A DNA stretch of 64,000 nt from Paenibacillus sp. GM2 (GTDB lineage: Bacteria; Bacillota; Bacilli; Paenibacillales; Paenibacillaceae). Shown one piece after another: positions 17,212 through 26,216 of the stretch. The position numbers were made by a program, and so were the translations under genes. The notes under the pieces are model-generated. The model did no database searches, had not been told where the DNA came from, and saw only the letters and a program-made list of their open reading frames with translations. The first letter of the stretch is position 1. The number at the start of each line of letters is the position of its first letter. Where the stretch lies: positions 1,422,612 through 1,486,611 of the forward strand of contig NZ_LN831279.1 of NCBI RefSeq assembly GCF_900069005.2, given 5' to 3'.

Positions 17212-17380
17212 ATTAATAGAATCATAGAGTTCTATTTTAATCAATAAAGGGAGATTCACAGGTATCCGGAAGGCGGTGTATAAAACAGACGGAAGGGCGG
17301 TAAATGCAACAAGTTCAAGCCCGTCAACGTCGGTCAATGTAACCGGGTGGTTCAAGAAAAATTATGCCGAGGTGAGCATT

Positions 17381-17905
17381 TTGAAAATTAAAATTATGAA
17401 ATTAGCGGTCGCAGCTATCATTCTACTTCCACTATTGCTCGGTCTTAGCTTTCAGGCAAATGCAGAACTAACGAATATCGGAAGCCCGAAACCGGGCATT
17501 GATGTGAAATATCCGGATAATCTGAACGATACATGGAAGACACCGATTTCCAATGGAATCTCCGCCTGGAATGGTACTGCAACCAAGGTCACTATCGGTT
17601 ATCTGAGTTCCTCCACGAATACCATCACGGCAGCCCAGTACGCCGATACATGGTACGGATTAAACACACAATGGTCATCCCCTTATAAATACACCATTCA
17701 ATTAAACGCCAGAACTATCACCAGAGATGCCACGAATTTCTCCAATTTCGTCAAGGGAGCCACCGTTCATGAATTTGGCCATTGCTTCTTCTTGAAGGAT
17801 AACCCCAATACAACACAAGCCTCGATTATGAAATATACTAACAACTTTAATACCATTACAACCCCACAGCCGTATGACATTAATGACGTTAATTCCGTTT
17901 ATTAA
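17381..17905 (+). CDS. secreted matrixin-like zinc metalloprotease
   Basis: 174-aa precursor with a signal peptide (KIMKLAVAAIILLPLLLGLS...ANA, cleavage near residue 28). The mature protein carries the zinc motif HEFGHCFFLKD, which matches HExxHxxxxxD. The usual metzincin Gly is replaced by Phe, so catalysis is likely but the family call is tentative (matrixin/M10-like). The flanking SIMKYTNNFNT resembles the Met-turn region. The start is TTG 17381 behind GAGGTGAGC; the upstream Met at 17276 would put a hydrophilic stretch before the signal peptide. It is followed 25 nt later by a lipoprotein gene, so the two are probably cotranscribed. Confidence 0.75.
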   Translation: MKIKIMKLAVAAIILLPLLLGLSFQANAELTNIGSPKPGIDVKYPDNLNDTWKTPISNGISAWNGTATKVTIGYLSSSTNTITAAQYADTWYGLNTQWSSPYKYTIQLNARTITRDATNFSNFVKGATVHEFGHCFFLKDNPNTTQASIMKYTNNFNTITTPQPYDINDVNSVY

Positions 17906-17930
17906 TTAGAGGACCTGGAGGAGGATGGGC

Positions 17931-18575
17931 ATGAATAAAAGTAAATGGGTTCCTGTGTTCTCGGTATTTTGCCTCACTATGGCGCTGCTTGGTTGTGGAT
18001 CTAATGGAGCAAAGTCCAACGAATCGCAAGCTTCTGCCAGCAAAGCTTCTGAAGCCGTTCCGAAGCAGGAAATCTCGATTGAGGCTTCTTTTCCGAAATA
18101 CAGCAGCTTGGGGGAACTCGAAAATCAGGCAGACCTGATCGTCGAAGGGCGGATACTAAGCTCTACATTCCAATTTCTGAATGTTGCTCAGAAGCCTTCC
18201 GATCCCGCTGATGCGCAATTAAACCCGGGCACCGATCCTGCGGACAGTCCGCTGATCCCATACACTATTTACGATGTGCAGATTCAGAAGGTTTATAAAG
18301 GTGAGGTGACGGAGAAGGAGACTATACAAGTAAAACAGGTTGGCGGCGAGAATCAGAAGACGATCTTCAAGGTTAATGATTCGACCGGGCTTAAAATGAA
18401 TGGCGATTATATTATGTTCCTGGCAACTTACGATCACTCTCCGGCATCCTTGCTGAACCCGATTCAAGCTTCTTATCAGCTGGTTGATAACCAGATTGTT
18501 GCTAGCGACAAGAACCCGATCAAGCTGAACTTCAAGGATTTGAAGCAGCTAACGGAGTCATCGTCTATGAAGTGA
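17931..18575 (+). CDS. secreted lipoprotein of unknown function
   Basis: 214-aa lipoprotein precursor with signal sequence and lipobox LLGC at about residues 20-23, followed by a Ser/Lys-rich spacer. The mature domain (about 50-214) has a repeated beta-rich pattern (LVEGRILSST; TIYDVQIQKVYKGE; NGDYIMFLATYDHS) seen in many Bacillales proteins that bind or guard the cell surface. The function is unknown. It lies directly behind the metalloprotease and could be a substrate-recognition or inhibitor partner (speculative). ATG 17931 is favoured over 17925 by the GGAGGAGG spacing. Confidence 0.7.
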   Translation: MNKSKWVPVFSVFCLTMALLGCGSNGAKSNESQASASKASEAVPKQEISIEASFPKYSSLGELENQADLIVEGRILSSTFQFLNVAQKPSDPADAQLNPGTDPADSPLIPYTIYDVQIQKVYKGEVTEKETIQVKQVGGENQKTIFKVNDSTGLKMNGDYIMFLATYDHSPASLLNPIQASYQLVDNQIVASDKNPIKLNFKDLKQLTESSSMK

Positions 18576-18592
18576 CTATGCTGTTAAATGCA

Positions 18593-18644
18593 GAAGACTC
18601 ATATCCAGGGCCAGCAGGTCTGAAGAATATGAGTCTTTATTTTT
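18593..18644. terminator. bidirectional terminator
   Basis: AAGACTCATAT pairs with ATATGAGTCTT (about 18594-18637) and is followed by TATTTTT. It lies between the lipoprotein gene and the convergent M23 gene. Confidence 0.75.
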
Positions 18645-18650
18645 AGCGAT

Positions 18651-19541
18651 TTAGGGTTGCCGAAGCGGAAGGACGACAGCTCCTTTTTCGGGCATAGGCA
18701 CTGCATCGGTTCCTGTGAAATATAACGGAAGCCCCTCCGCCAATATGGGATGAGGAGTGGACAATGGATTTTGCCGCTGATGATGAATATGCAGATGGGG
18801 CTCAGAGCTTGAACCGCTGTTGCCGACCCGCCCCAGAACATCGCCCGGCTTCACATGGTCCCCAACCTGAACTTGAACACTATTTTGCCGAAGATGGTTC
18901 AGGAGCAAATAAGTCCCGGTCTCTTCTATTTTCAAGTAGACATGATTGCCTTCCATAGACAGCACATCCTCTGAACCGGGTGTTATATCGGGCTCTGCGC
19001 CGTATGCAGCGATAACTGTACCGGATACAGGGGCGATTACATCTTGATTCCATATCCCGTAGTCTTCAAAATGAGTACTGCCTGTGCTATATGGCTCCAT
19101 CAGCAGATCATATGCCCAGCGCTCTGACGGCCATATGACGTGGGGAAGATTGGTATGGGTGGAATCCCCGCCCCAGCCGACAACCGTGGGTCCGGCAAGA
19201 GGCCAGGTAGCGGTAACGGCGGGTTTGGTTCTGTCGATTTGTGCGGGGTAAGGCATCCGAATGATATTTAATGTGAGGAGCAGATGCAGCGCCATTATCG
19301 TACATAGCCCAAAAGTGATTATTCGACCTGCAAGCCGTCTTCTCTTGGACAGATTGATCGCGATAAGGACAAGACTGATCAGCATGCCTGCGGAGCCGAG
19401 GAACGGTATAACGAGCTTTAGCAGAAACCAGGCGTAAACCGACGGCAAGCCGGACGCCCCCAGGACAATCATCCACAGCAAAAAAAGGATGAAGGCCAGC
19501 AACGTGTTGGTATTCCCGATTTTGCGGTTAATTTTTCTCAT
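18651..19541 (-). CDS. membrane-anchored M23 family peptidase
   Basis: 296 aa. Three N-terminal hydrophobic helices lie at about residues 12-85, followed by an extracytoplasmic M23/LytM domain (about 120-285). The second metal motif HLH is present in EPHLHIHHQ, after the G-rich GRVGNSGSS. The first motif is the ERWAYDLL version (Asp ligand) typical of the 'YDF' M23 subgroup. It probably trims peptidoglycan cross-bridges. ATG 19541 with AGAGGTAG is preferred over the TTG 18 nt upstream. It is convergent with the lipoprotein gene. Confidence 0.82.
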   Translation of the reverse strand: MRKINRKIGNTNTLLAFILFLLWMIVLGASGLPSVYAWFLLKLVIPFLGSAGMLISLVLIAINLSKRRRLAGRIITFGLCTIMALHLLLTLNIIRMPYPAQIDRTKPAVTATWPLAGPTVVGWGGDSTHTNLPHVIWPSERWAYDLLMEPYSTGSTHFEDYGIWNQDVIAPVSGTVIAAYGAEPDITPGSEDVLSMEGNHVYLKIEETGTYLLLNHLRQNSVQVQVGDHVKPGDVLGRVGNSGSSSEPHLHIHHQRQNPLSTPHPILAEGLPLYFTGTDAVPMPEKGAVVLPLRQP

Positions 19542-19701
19542 AACTACCTCTATATTCAATATTGTCGATAATAACCTCTTAATCTATAACGATTGAAATA
19601 GTAGAATTACTACATAAGTATAGCTGAGATGAGCGGATGGATTAGAGAATGGTTGATATTCTGACATAATGAGAAGCTGGGAGATTTGGAGGAGACCAGA
19701 G

Positions 19702-20814
19702 TTGAACACACATGTAGCAGAACGGGTTAGAAATTTGCCTTTAACGCCGGGGGTATATTTGATGAAGGATTCCCGGGGAACGATTATCTATGTTGGCAAG
19801 GCCAAGCAGTTGAAGCGGAGGGTTCAGTCGTATTTTCATCATACCAAGTCTCATTCGCCGAAGATCGCCAAGCTGGTCGCCCACATCGCTGAGCTGGAGT
19901 ATCGCAATACCGATACGGAGTTTGAAGCATTTATGCTGGAGTGCAGACTGATTCAAGAGCTGAAGCCAATGTATAACAGGAAGATGAAGAATCCGCTCGC
20001 CTATACCTATGTAGCGGTTCGAAATAAGGCCGGTTTGCGGCGTATGGAAGTGACTGAAACCTCAGAGGGTGACGGCGAGAGCATGTATTTCGGCCCTTAT
20101 ACCGCCAGTAAACATTCGGTTCAGCGAGCCATTGAGAGTATTGAGGAGTGCTATCACCTTGCTTGCCGTCAGCCGTTAACGGGGAGGGCGTGCCTAAATT
20201 ATTCTCTCGGGTTATGTCTGGGAGTCTGTCTTGGCGGGGAGGCGGTGCAGGAGTATGAGCGGATCATGGATCGTATCGTCAGTTTGCTTCAGGGCTCGGG
20301 TTCAGCGCTTCTTGATGAGATGGAACAAAGCATGCAAATGGCGGCAGAGAGCTTTGAGTTTGAAGCGGCTGCGAGATGGAGAGATCATATAGAATCCGTG
20401 AAATTTCTGTTAAGCAAGAGAAAAGTAATTGAATTTTCGGCGCAAAATCTTAGCACTGTCGTCTATGAGTATATAGATGATGCTGCAATCAAGCTTTTTC
20501 TGATTAGACAGCACGAACTTTTATTTAGTCAAAAATATGCTCTCCCTGCAGATGGGCATCAGAGAGGGTTATTAGCGGCGGAGATTCGATCGAGAATCCT
20601 GCAATATTTTCGGATAGATTCAGACCCTGGCAAGGCCATGGCTCAAATAAGCCGGGAAGAGATCGATCAGGCTCAGATTATATATAACTATTTACATGGA
20701 AGTGGAAGCTGTCATCTCCATATCCAGCAATCCTGGCTGAAGGAGATGGAGCAGCAGGAGTTGGATGAAGCGCTGGACAGCTTCCTGCCGCCTATTTCCC
20801 GCGAAAATATTTAG
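19702..20814 (+). CDS. short UvrC-like GIY-YIG nuclease
   Basis: 370-aa UvrC homologue. The GIY-YIG domain spans about residues 10-90 (LPLTPGVYLMKDSRGTIIYVGKAK). It is followed by a Cys-containing region (CRQPLTGRACLNYSLGLCLG), a UVR/UvrB-binding helix pair (FEFEAAARWRDHIESVKFLL, about 215-235) and a partial UvrC-homology region. The C-terminal RNase H-like endonuclease with its catalytic Asp/Asp/His and the HhH motifs are missing, since full UvrC is about 600 aa. It would incise only the 3' side, as Cho does. The start is TTG 19702 with GGAGGAGA 6 nt upstream. It converges on and overlaps the araC gene by 23 bp. Confidence 0.82.
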   Translation: MNTHVAERVRNLPLTPGVYLMKDSRGTIIYVGKAKQLKRRVQSYFHHTKSHSPKIAKLVAHIAELEYRNTDTEFEAFMLECRLIQELKPMYNRKMKNPLAYTYVAVRNKAGLRRMEVTETSEGDGESMYFGPYTASKHSVQRAIESIEECYHLACRQPLTGRACLNYSLGLCLGVCLGGEAVQEYERIMDRIVSLLQGSGSALLDEMEQSMQMAAESFEFEAAARWRDHIESVKFLLSKRKVIEFSAQNLSTVVYEYIDDAAIKLFLIRQHELLFSQKYALPADGHQRGLLAAEIRSRILQYFRIDSDPGKAMAQISREEIDQAQIIYNYLHGSGSCHLHIQQSWLKEMEQQELDEALDSFLPPISRENI

Positions 20815-21619
20815 GGGATTGCCCGATGATCTTCTTGAACATTTTCGAGAAAATGAATGGATCCGTGTAGCCGACGGAACGCGATATGTCGCTGATGGAC
20901 AAAGCCGGGTTAGCTAACAGTTCAGTCGCCCGGTTCATTCGGTATTCTACGAGGAAGCTCTGTAGGGAGCTGCCGTATTTCGCCTTGAACAGGCTGGATA
21001 AATAGGTTCGGTCCAGACCAACAAACGCGGCGATATCCTGAATCGTAATCTTCTGGCTGTAATTGCTCTCTATAAAACCTATCGCTTGCTGGATATAGGC
21101 ATCTCTGGAGGGAGAAGGCTTGGACGGTTCCAAAGAGGTTTCAGAGCAGGATATAAGCTCGGCGATTAGCCGATAAAGAATGCTTTGGCTTAACACATCG
21201 CTGCTTCGTTCGGCATGAACGGCCAATAGATCATCGTAGAAGGATTCAAAATAGGGGTTATGAGGCGCATCATATATAAGCTGGGATGCTTCAAGCTGAG
21301 CGCGTCTCATAAATGATTTAGCGCTGAGACCGTGAAAGGCGACCCATGAATACGTCCATGGATCAAGCTCATCTGCTTCATAATGAACAATCGTACCCGG
21401 TTCGATCAGAAAGCCTTGACCGGCGGATAGCGAATAGCTATGATTGCCGCTGTGAAATACACCGCATCCGCTATGAACATGATGAAGAATATAGGTATCG
21501 CGTACCCCTGGACCCCAGGAATGATTAGGCAAGCACTCCTCCTTGCCGAAGAAGATCAGGTTCAGGTCCAGCCGATCCGGCGGCATCGCGGAATTAATGG
21601 TAACATTGATTCGAGACAT
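20792..21619 (-). CDS. AraC family regulator, probable control of the alpha-galactosidase
   Basis: 275 aa with an N-terminal cupin sensor (about 20-100: HHVHSGCGVFHSG, IEPGTIVHYEADEL) and a C-terminal double helix-turn-helix (about 175-275: FIESNYSQKITIQDIAAFVG and ISDISRSVGYTDPFIFSKMF). It is divergent from the GH4 gene with a 190-bp shared promoter region. It is therefore probably the sugar-responsive activator of melibiose/raffinose-type alpha-galactoside use, which is inferred from position. Confidence 0.88.
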   Translation of the reverse strand: MSRINVTINSAMPPDRLDLNLIFFGKEECLPNHSWGPGVRDTYILHHVHSGCGVFHSGNHSYSLSAGQGFLIEPGTIVHYEADELDPWTYSWVAFHGLSAKSFMRRAQLEASQLIYDAPHNPYFESFYDDLLAVHAERSSDVLSQSILYRLIAELISCSETSLEPSKPSPSRDAYIQQAIGFIESNYSQKITIQDIAAFVGLDRTYLSSLFKAKYGSSLQSFLVEYRMNRATELLANPALSISDISRSVGYTDPFIFSKMFKKIIGQSPKYFRGK

Positions 21620-21809
21620 GCAGCAGCATCCTCCATTCGTAAAGTAAGTGGAAGTTACATATTACATTATAACAGGTAAAACAAAGGTTTAACGCTAAAA
21701 ATGTTGTATACATATTGGATTATGACATGTGAATCATGGGTTGCTCCATGTTCCTTGCCCCTGTCTGCGCTTATACTCGAGATAGATTATGACATGGAGG
21801 CGATGATCA

Positions 21810-23108
21810 ATGTCCAAAATAACTTTTCTAGGTGCAGGCAGTACGGTGTTTGTAAAAAATGTGCTAGGTGATGTCATGCTGACGGAAGCTCTGCAAGGCT
21901 ATGAACTGGCTTTGTATGACATAGATGAGGAGCGTTTAAGCGATTCCGAGAGATTGCTGAATAGCATGAGACAGACCCTTGGAAGCAATTGCACAGTCAA
22001 GGCGTACCATGATCGGAAGGAAGCTCTTAAGGGCGCTAAATTTGTTATTAATGCCATTCAGGTTGGCGGCTATGATCCTTGTACGATTACGGATTTTGAA
22101 ATTCCGAAGAAGTACGGTTTGCGTCAGACAATCGCGGATACTTTAGGAATCGGGGGGATATTCCGCAATTTGCGAACGATCCCGGTGATGCTGGATTTTG
22201 CGCGGGATATGCAGGAGGTATGCCCTGATGCGTTGTTCCTGAACTATACGAATCCGATGGCGGCACTTACGAATGTAATGAATACCGTTGGCGGAATCCG
22301 CACTGTAGGGCTGTGTCACAGCGTGCAGGTCTGTGTACCCGGATTGCTTGAATCATTAGGCATGGATCATGAAGGGGTTCAGTCGAAAATCGCGGGAATT
22401 AATCATATGGCTTGGCTGCTTGAAGTCACGAAGGACGGGGTAGACTTGTATCCTGAGATTAAGCGCCGGGCGGCGGAGAAGCAGAAGGAGAAGCATCATG
22501 ACATGGTACGCTTCGAGCTGATGCTGCGCTTTGGCTATTATGTAACAGAGTCGTCCGAGCATAATGCCGAGTACCATCCTTACTTCATCAAGCGCAACTA
22601 TCCGGAGCTGATCGAACGCTTCAACATTCCGCTTGACGAGTATCCGCGCCGCTGTGTTGAACAGATCAAGGGCTGGAAGGAGATGCGCGAGAAGCTGTTC
22701 GCCAGCGAGAGCATCGAGCATGTGCGAACTCATGAGTATGCTTCTTACATTATGGAAGCGATTGAGACGAACAAGCCGTTCAAGATCGGCGGCAATGTGA
22801 TGAACACCGGGTTAATTACGAACCTTCCGTCCGAAGCCTGCGTGGAAGTGCCATGTCTGGTGGATGCCTCCGGAATCACCCCAACCTATGTAGGCGCGCT
22901 GCCGCCGCAGTTGGCTGCCCTGAACAGAACAAATATCAACACGCAGCTGTTGACTATTGAAGCCGCCGTCACCGGACGCAAGGAGCATATTTACCATGCC
23001 GCCATGCTTGATCCGCATACCTCTGCCGAGCTGTCGATCGATGATATCGTCTCGCTCTGTGACGACCTGATTGAAGCGCATGGCAGCTGGTTGCCGGCAT
23101 TTAAATAA
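21810..23108 (+). CDS. melA: GH4 alpha-galactosidase
   Basis: 432-aa NAD+/Mn2+-dependent glycosidase family 4. The Rossmann motif FLGAGSTVFVKNVLGDVM is at the N terminus. The metal-site cysteine lies in GLCHSVQ, and the His-containing GINHMAWLLEV follows. The TDFEIPKKYGLRQTIADTLG segment fits alpha-galactosidase (MelA/AglA) members rather than 6-phospho-glucosidases, since no phosphate-binding Arg/Lys signature is evident. It cleaves unphosphorylated alpha-galactosides by an oxidation-elimination mechanism. No sugar transporter is linked within the window. Confidence 0.92.
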   Translation: MSKITFLGAGSTVFVKNVLGDVMLTEALQGYELALYDIDEERLSDSERLLNSMRQTLGSNCTVKAYHDRKEALKGAKFVINAIQVGGYDPCTITDFEIPKKYGLRQTIADTLGIGGIFRNLRTIPVMLDFARDMQEVCPDALFLNYTNPMAALTNVMNTVGGIRTVGLCHSVQVCVPGLLESLGMDHEGVQSKIAGINHMAWLLEVTKDGVDLYPEIKRRAAEKQKEKHHDMVRFELMLRFGYYVTESSEHNAEYHPYFIKRNYPELIERFNIPLDEYPRRCVEQIKGWKEMREKLFASESIEHVRTHEYASYIMEAIETNKPFKIGGNVMNTGLITNLPSEACVEVPCLVDASGITPTYVGALPPQLAALNRTNINTQLLTIEAAVTGRKEHIYHAAMLDPHTSAELSIDDIVSLCDDLIEAHGSWLPAFK

Positions 23109-23131
23109 TTGATTCGTCTGCTTATTTAGGA

Positions 23132-23177
23132 GAGACGGTCCCCCGTTTTAGACGATGGGGGCTGTCTTTTTTATATG
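23132..23177 (+). terminator. terminator after the GH4 gene
   Basis: AGACGGTCCCCC pairs imperfectly with GGGGGCTGTCT (about 23134-23167) and is followed by TTTTTTA. The rest of the gap up to 23523 is AT-rich, holds short repeats of the type CTTTAAGCCTTTATC, and shows no other feature I can name. Confidence 0.8.
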
Positions 23178-23523
23178 GATATTTTTCATCTAAACTTTAA
23201 GCCTTTATCCGGGATATAAATTCATATCTTTAATAGAAACTACCATCAAAACTTAAAGTCTTTATCTAAACTTGAACTGTAAAAATGCCGGATTTTTCGT
23301 GCCAAACCATCTGTTCATAGGAGACTTTACAATCGGTAGTTTTTTCTAGCTTTTGAGCTGATAGCGTTGAAGAATAACTGCATTTTCGCAGGAATTTATG
23401 CTCTGCGGTGTCTACGGTTACAAGATGGGGTAAATTGCTGCATCTTGCAGGCTTTTTAGCTCCTGACATCCAATATATGGTATTATGGCTTGGTAACATA
23501 TTCGATCGATTGGGGGAAGTGGG

Positions 23524-24987
23524 ATGAAGCGAAGGGATCTCTTCGGAAAATGGTGCATTATAGCTTGCCTGGCCATCGGCGGCTTATGGGCGGGCGGTTA
23601 TGAAGTTAAGGCGGCTTCGGCCCAGGTCGTTAGCGCCGCAGGCGGAGATGCATATGGAATTGCGGCCTGGAGCGACGGCACGGTTACCGGTTGGGGATAC
23701 AATAAATTCGGCCAGGTCGGGGATGGTACGGGCATTCATCAATACATACCTAAGAAGATAGCCGGATTAGAGCACGTTACCCAGGTTGCTGCAGCGATGA
23801 ATACGTCATTTGCTGTGACGGCTGCAGGAGAGGTCTGGGCCTGGGGGCAGCAATATTCGGGATATGTAAATGATGATCCTTTGCTTCCTGCTCAGAAGAG
23901 AGAGCTTCCGGTCAGGCTCAAAGGCTTGAGCAACGTGAAATCCATCAGCACGAACGGATTTGCAGGCATTGCCGTGCATGAGGACGGTACGGCGACATTG
24001 TGGCATATTTTTTATGATGAGGATTCCAACAAGCAGGTCAAATATATACCGCTTCAAGGGATTGCAGGGGCCAAAACGGTGGTGATTATGGACTTTTCGG
24101 CATTGATTCTTGATCAGGAGGGCAAGGCCAGCTCATTAAGCACCTATAACAATGTTTACGGAAGATATCGGGCGGGGAAGGAGCTGAAGGCGCCGCAGCC
24201 GCTCAAAACGGAGATATCCCGCATTGCCGTATCAGGACGCAACGCCTTCCTGCTTTGTAAGGACGGAACGGTTCTGCGCTGGAACGAGGACATTCAGAAA
24301 TTAACAGCCGTCAGCGGTTTAAAAGGAATTTCCGACATCGGGACAGGTTATAACCGGCTTTATGCATTAAAGCAGGACGGTGCGGTATGGCAATGGGACT
24401 ATAATTCTGGCAGCAAGGCCAAGCCATTTCAGGTCAAAGGTTTGACGGGCATCTCGGCAATATGGGGAACGACGGGGCAGACCGGCTTTGCCTTAGATGA
24501 AAAAGGGGAGCTCCTGGCCTGGGCTAATGGCTATAACGCCGGGCTTGCCTCCGGCAGTGGCTCGGAGTATAACGGCTCAGAGGTGCTGATAACTCCCGTA
24601 CAGCAAGCTTTGTCTTGGAAAGTGAACGGTGAGGACATCAGTTTTTATGCTACCTCAGGCGTAGTGGATCATCAATTATACGTTCCCTACACCAGTGTGT
24701 TTGAAGTAATGGGTGTAACCATTACCCGTAAAGAAGTAAAGGCGGAAGATCCGAAGGCTGTCCCGCGTTCTTATACAGAATGGAGCTTCAATTCCGGGAG
24801 CCGGACGGTATCTATAAACAAAGGCAAGCCAGGCGAGGTATACATCAATGGCAAAAAATCGGTGGCTCCAGCCAACATCATTTTCATGTCCAACTCGACC
24901 TTGTTCCCGCTTGAGATAATTTGTGAAGGTTTGGGCATCGATTTAAAATGGAACAAAGCGACCGGCGAGGTTGTGATTCAATCATAA
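23524..24987 (+). CDS. secreted RCC1-repeat protein with stalk domain
   Basis: 487-aa precursor with a signal peptide (residues 1-32, ending VKAASA). Four to five RCC1/beta-propeller repeats follow (about 35-370; GIAAWSDGTVTGWGYNKFGQVGDG-like units and VTAAGEVWAWGQ). A C-terminal copper-amine-oxidase-N-like 'stalk' domain comes last (about 375-487, ending ICEGLGIDLKWNKATGEVVI). Such proteins are abundant on Paenibacillus surfaces and probably bind cell-wall polymers or proteins. No enzymatic residues are recognised. The gene is monocistronic. Confidence 0.85.
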   Translation: MKRRDLFGKWCIIACLAIGGLWAGGYEVKAASAQVVSAAGGDAYGIAAWSDGTVTGWGYNKFGQVGDGTGIHQYIPKKIAGLEHVTQVAAAMNTSFAVTAAGEVWAWGQQYSGYVNDDPLLPAQKRELPVRLKGLSNVKSISTNGFAGIAVHEDGTATLWHIFYDEDSNKQVKYIPLQGIAGAKTVVIMDFSALILDQEGKASSLSTYNNVYGRYRAGKELKAPQPLKTEISRIAVSGRNAFLLCKDGTVLRWNEDIQKLTAVSGLKGISDIGTGYNRLYALKQDGAVWQWDYNSGSKAKPFQVKGLTGISAIWGTTGQTGFALDEKGELLAWANGYNAGLASGSGSEYNGSEVLITPVQQALSWKVNGEDISFYATSGVVDHQLYVPYTSVFEVMGVTITRKEVKAEDPKAVPRSYTEWSFNSGSRTVSINKGKPGEVYINGKKSVAPANIIFMSNSTLFPLEIICEGLGIDLKWNKATGEVVIQS

Positions 24988-25184
24988 TAGAGCGGGTAAT
25001 TGCAAAATGACTCGAGCATATTGGTGTTGCTCGCTGCCCGCTGATTTGACCATCTGGTAATTGAAGTTATGACGGTGTTTTTATTAGATCGTTGGGCTTT
25101 GGGGCTATTGGCTTGTGGAAGTGTCAGCAAAGCAGGCTAGGCTTCGAGCCGATTTGCACATAAATACTGGACCACACAACAAAA

Positions 25185-25250
25185 ATAGGGGCAGTCTCCA
25201 AGGTTGATTTTTCGATCTTGAAACGGAGACGCTCCTGTTTTGTTTTTTTA
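25185..25250. terminator. strong terminator-like hairpin
   Basis: GTCTCC...GGAGAC core stem extended by GGGGC/GCTCC-type pairing, followed by TTTTGTTTTTTT. A weaker hairpin (AGCGGGTA / CTGCCCGCT) lies near 24,990-25,045. The sequence resembles ends of insertion-sequence terminators common in this genus, but no transposase is present. Confidence 0.6.
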
Positions 25251-25366
25251 TCAGGACGGTAGTGTTTTCCCCTTGAAGAGAGTTTGTCGTTTTATGTTTT
25301 TTAAATGCTGAATGGAAATAATAATAAAATCAATTTCGAGCAAACTAGGTACTGGAGGTGTTTAAG

Positions 25367-25798
25367 ATGAATGGAAATGTAGAGTTGTTAAATTATATTC
25401 ACCAAAATGCTGAGATGGGGAAAAATACAATTGGTCAGTTAATTGGTATTTCTGAAGAAGAGGAATATAAAAAATTGCTTCAAACCCTGCTTCAAGAATA
25501 TAAATCGATTTATGATCGTACAGATAAAAAATTAAAAGAAGTAAATAAGGAAGCAAAAAATATCAATTCTTTCTCGAAAGCATCTACTTATATCATGATT
25601 AATTTGAAGACTTTGACCAATAAGACCCCTTCTCATATTTCCGAGATGCTGATTCAGGGGAGTACGATGGGGATTATTGATTTAACGAAGAAGCTGAAAG
25701 AATATGCTGATGCGGATCAGGAGATCCTGGCTCTGGCCAATCAACTGCTTAAGCTGGAACAAAATAATGTGGAAGAATGCAAAAAGTTTCTTCAATAA
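25367..25798 (+). CDS. small all-helical protein (DUF2383/ferritin-like)
   Basis: 143 aa, entirely helical by composition. It resembles the DUF2383-type four-helix bundle proteins of sporeformers (ELLNYIHQNAEMGKNTIGQL; GSTMGIIDLTKKLKEYADAD; AKELLKLEQ-like C-terminus). There is no signal peptide and no metal-binding ExxH pattern, so ferritin activity is not supported. A role in spores is suggested only by the distribution of relatives. ATG 25367 has TGGAGGTG upstream; a GTG at 25358 lies within that site. AT-richer codons than its neighbours hint at a different history. Confidence 0.65.
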   Translation: MNGNVELLNYIHQNAEMGKNTIGQLIGISEEEEYKKLLQTLLQEYKSIYDRTDKKLKEVNKEAKNINSFSKASTYIMINLKTLTNKTPSHISEMLIQGSTMGIIDLTKKLKEYADADQEILALANQLLKLEQNNVEECKKFLQ

Positions 25799-25989
25799 GA
25801 TTCACTGTTGAAAATAAAGCCTTTAAAAGATTCTGTTTCCTGGAAAATGGGCGACTTCTTTAAAGTTGCCGAGGTCTTACACCAGGTCAAACGGCATCTT
25901 TTTTTCTATTCTCAAGGCACCTGGCGGACATAATTGACCGTTAGCGCTGATCGATGAGTGCATTGCCTGTGCAACGGACAACAAGGTTC

Positions 25990-26168
25990 ATTACAAGGGA
26001 AAATGACCGTAAGGAGGGCGAGATCGCTGTTTTCCTGCTTCTAACGGTCAAAAATGTCCCTAAGTGGAGCAAGGTCGCTGCTTGTTGAGTCTAACAGTCA
26101 AAGCTATCCATAAGAAAGGCGAGGTCGCTATTTCTTGCATCTAGCGGTCAAAAGTTTCCGTAAGATAG
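25990..26168. repeat. 50-bp imperfect tandem repeat
   Basis: About 3.3 units of 50 bp. Unit landmarks are CTAACGGTCA (26041), CTAACAGTCA (26091) and CTAGCGGTCA (26141), each followed by AAA..TCC.TAAG and GAGGTCGCT. An additional degenerate piece starts near 25,945 (GACCGTTAGCGC). The segment lies between two genes transcribed toward each other and is not coding. The remainder of the 25,799-26,216 gap shows nothing else. Confidence 0.8.
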
Positions 26169-26216
26169 GGGGGACTCTTTACAAATCATTTTTGATCGGC
26201 TTGTTAGGCAAGCTAG

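Noticed and set aside
25185..25250. Insertion sequence end
   Set aside because: The hairpin resembles known IS-linked terminators, but no transposase remnant or target duplication is visible, so it is listed as a terminator only.
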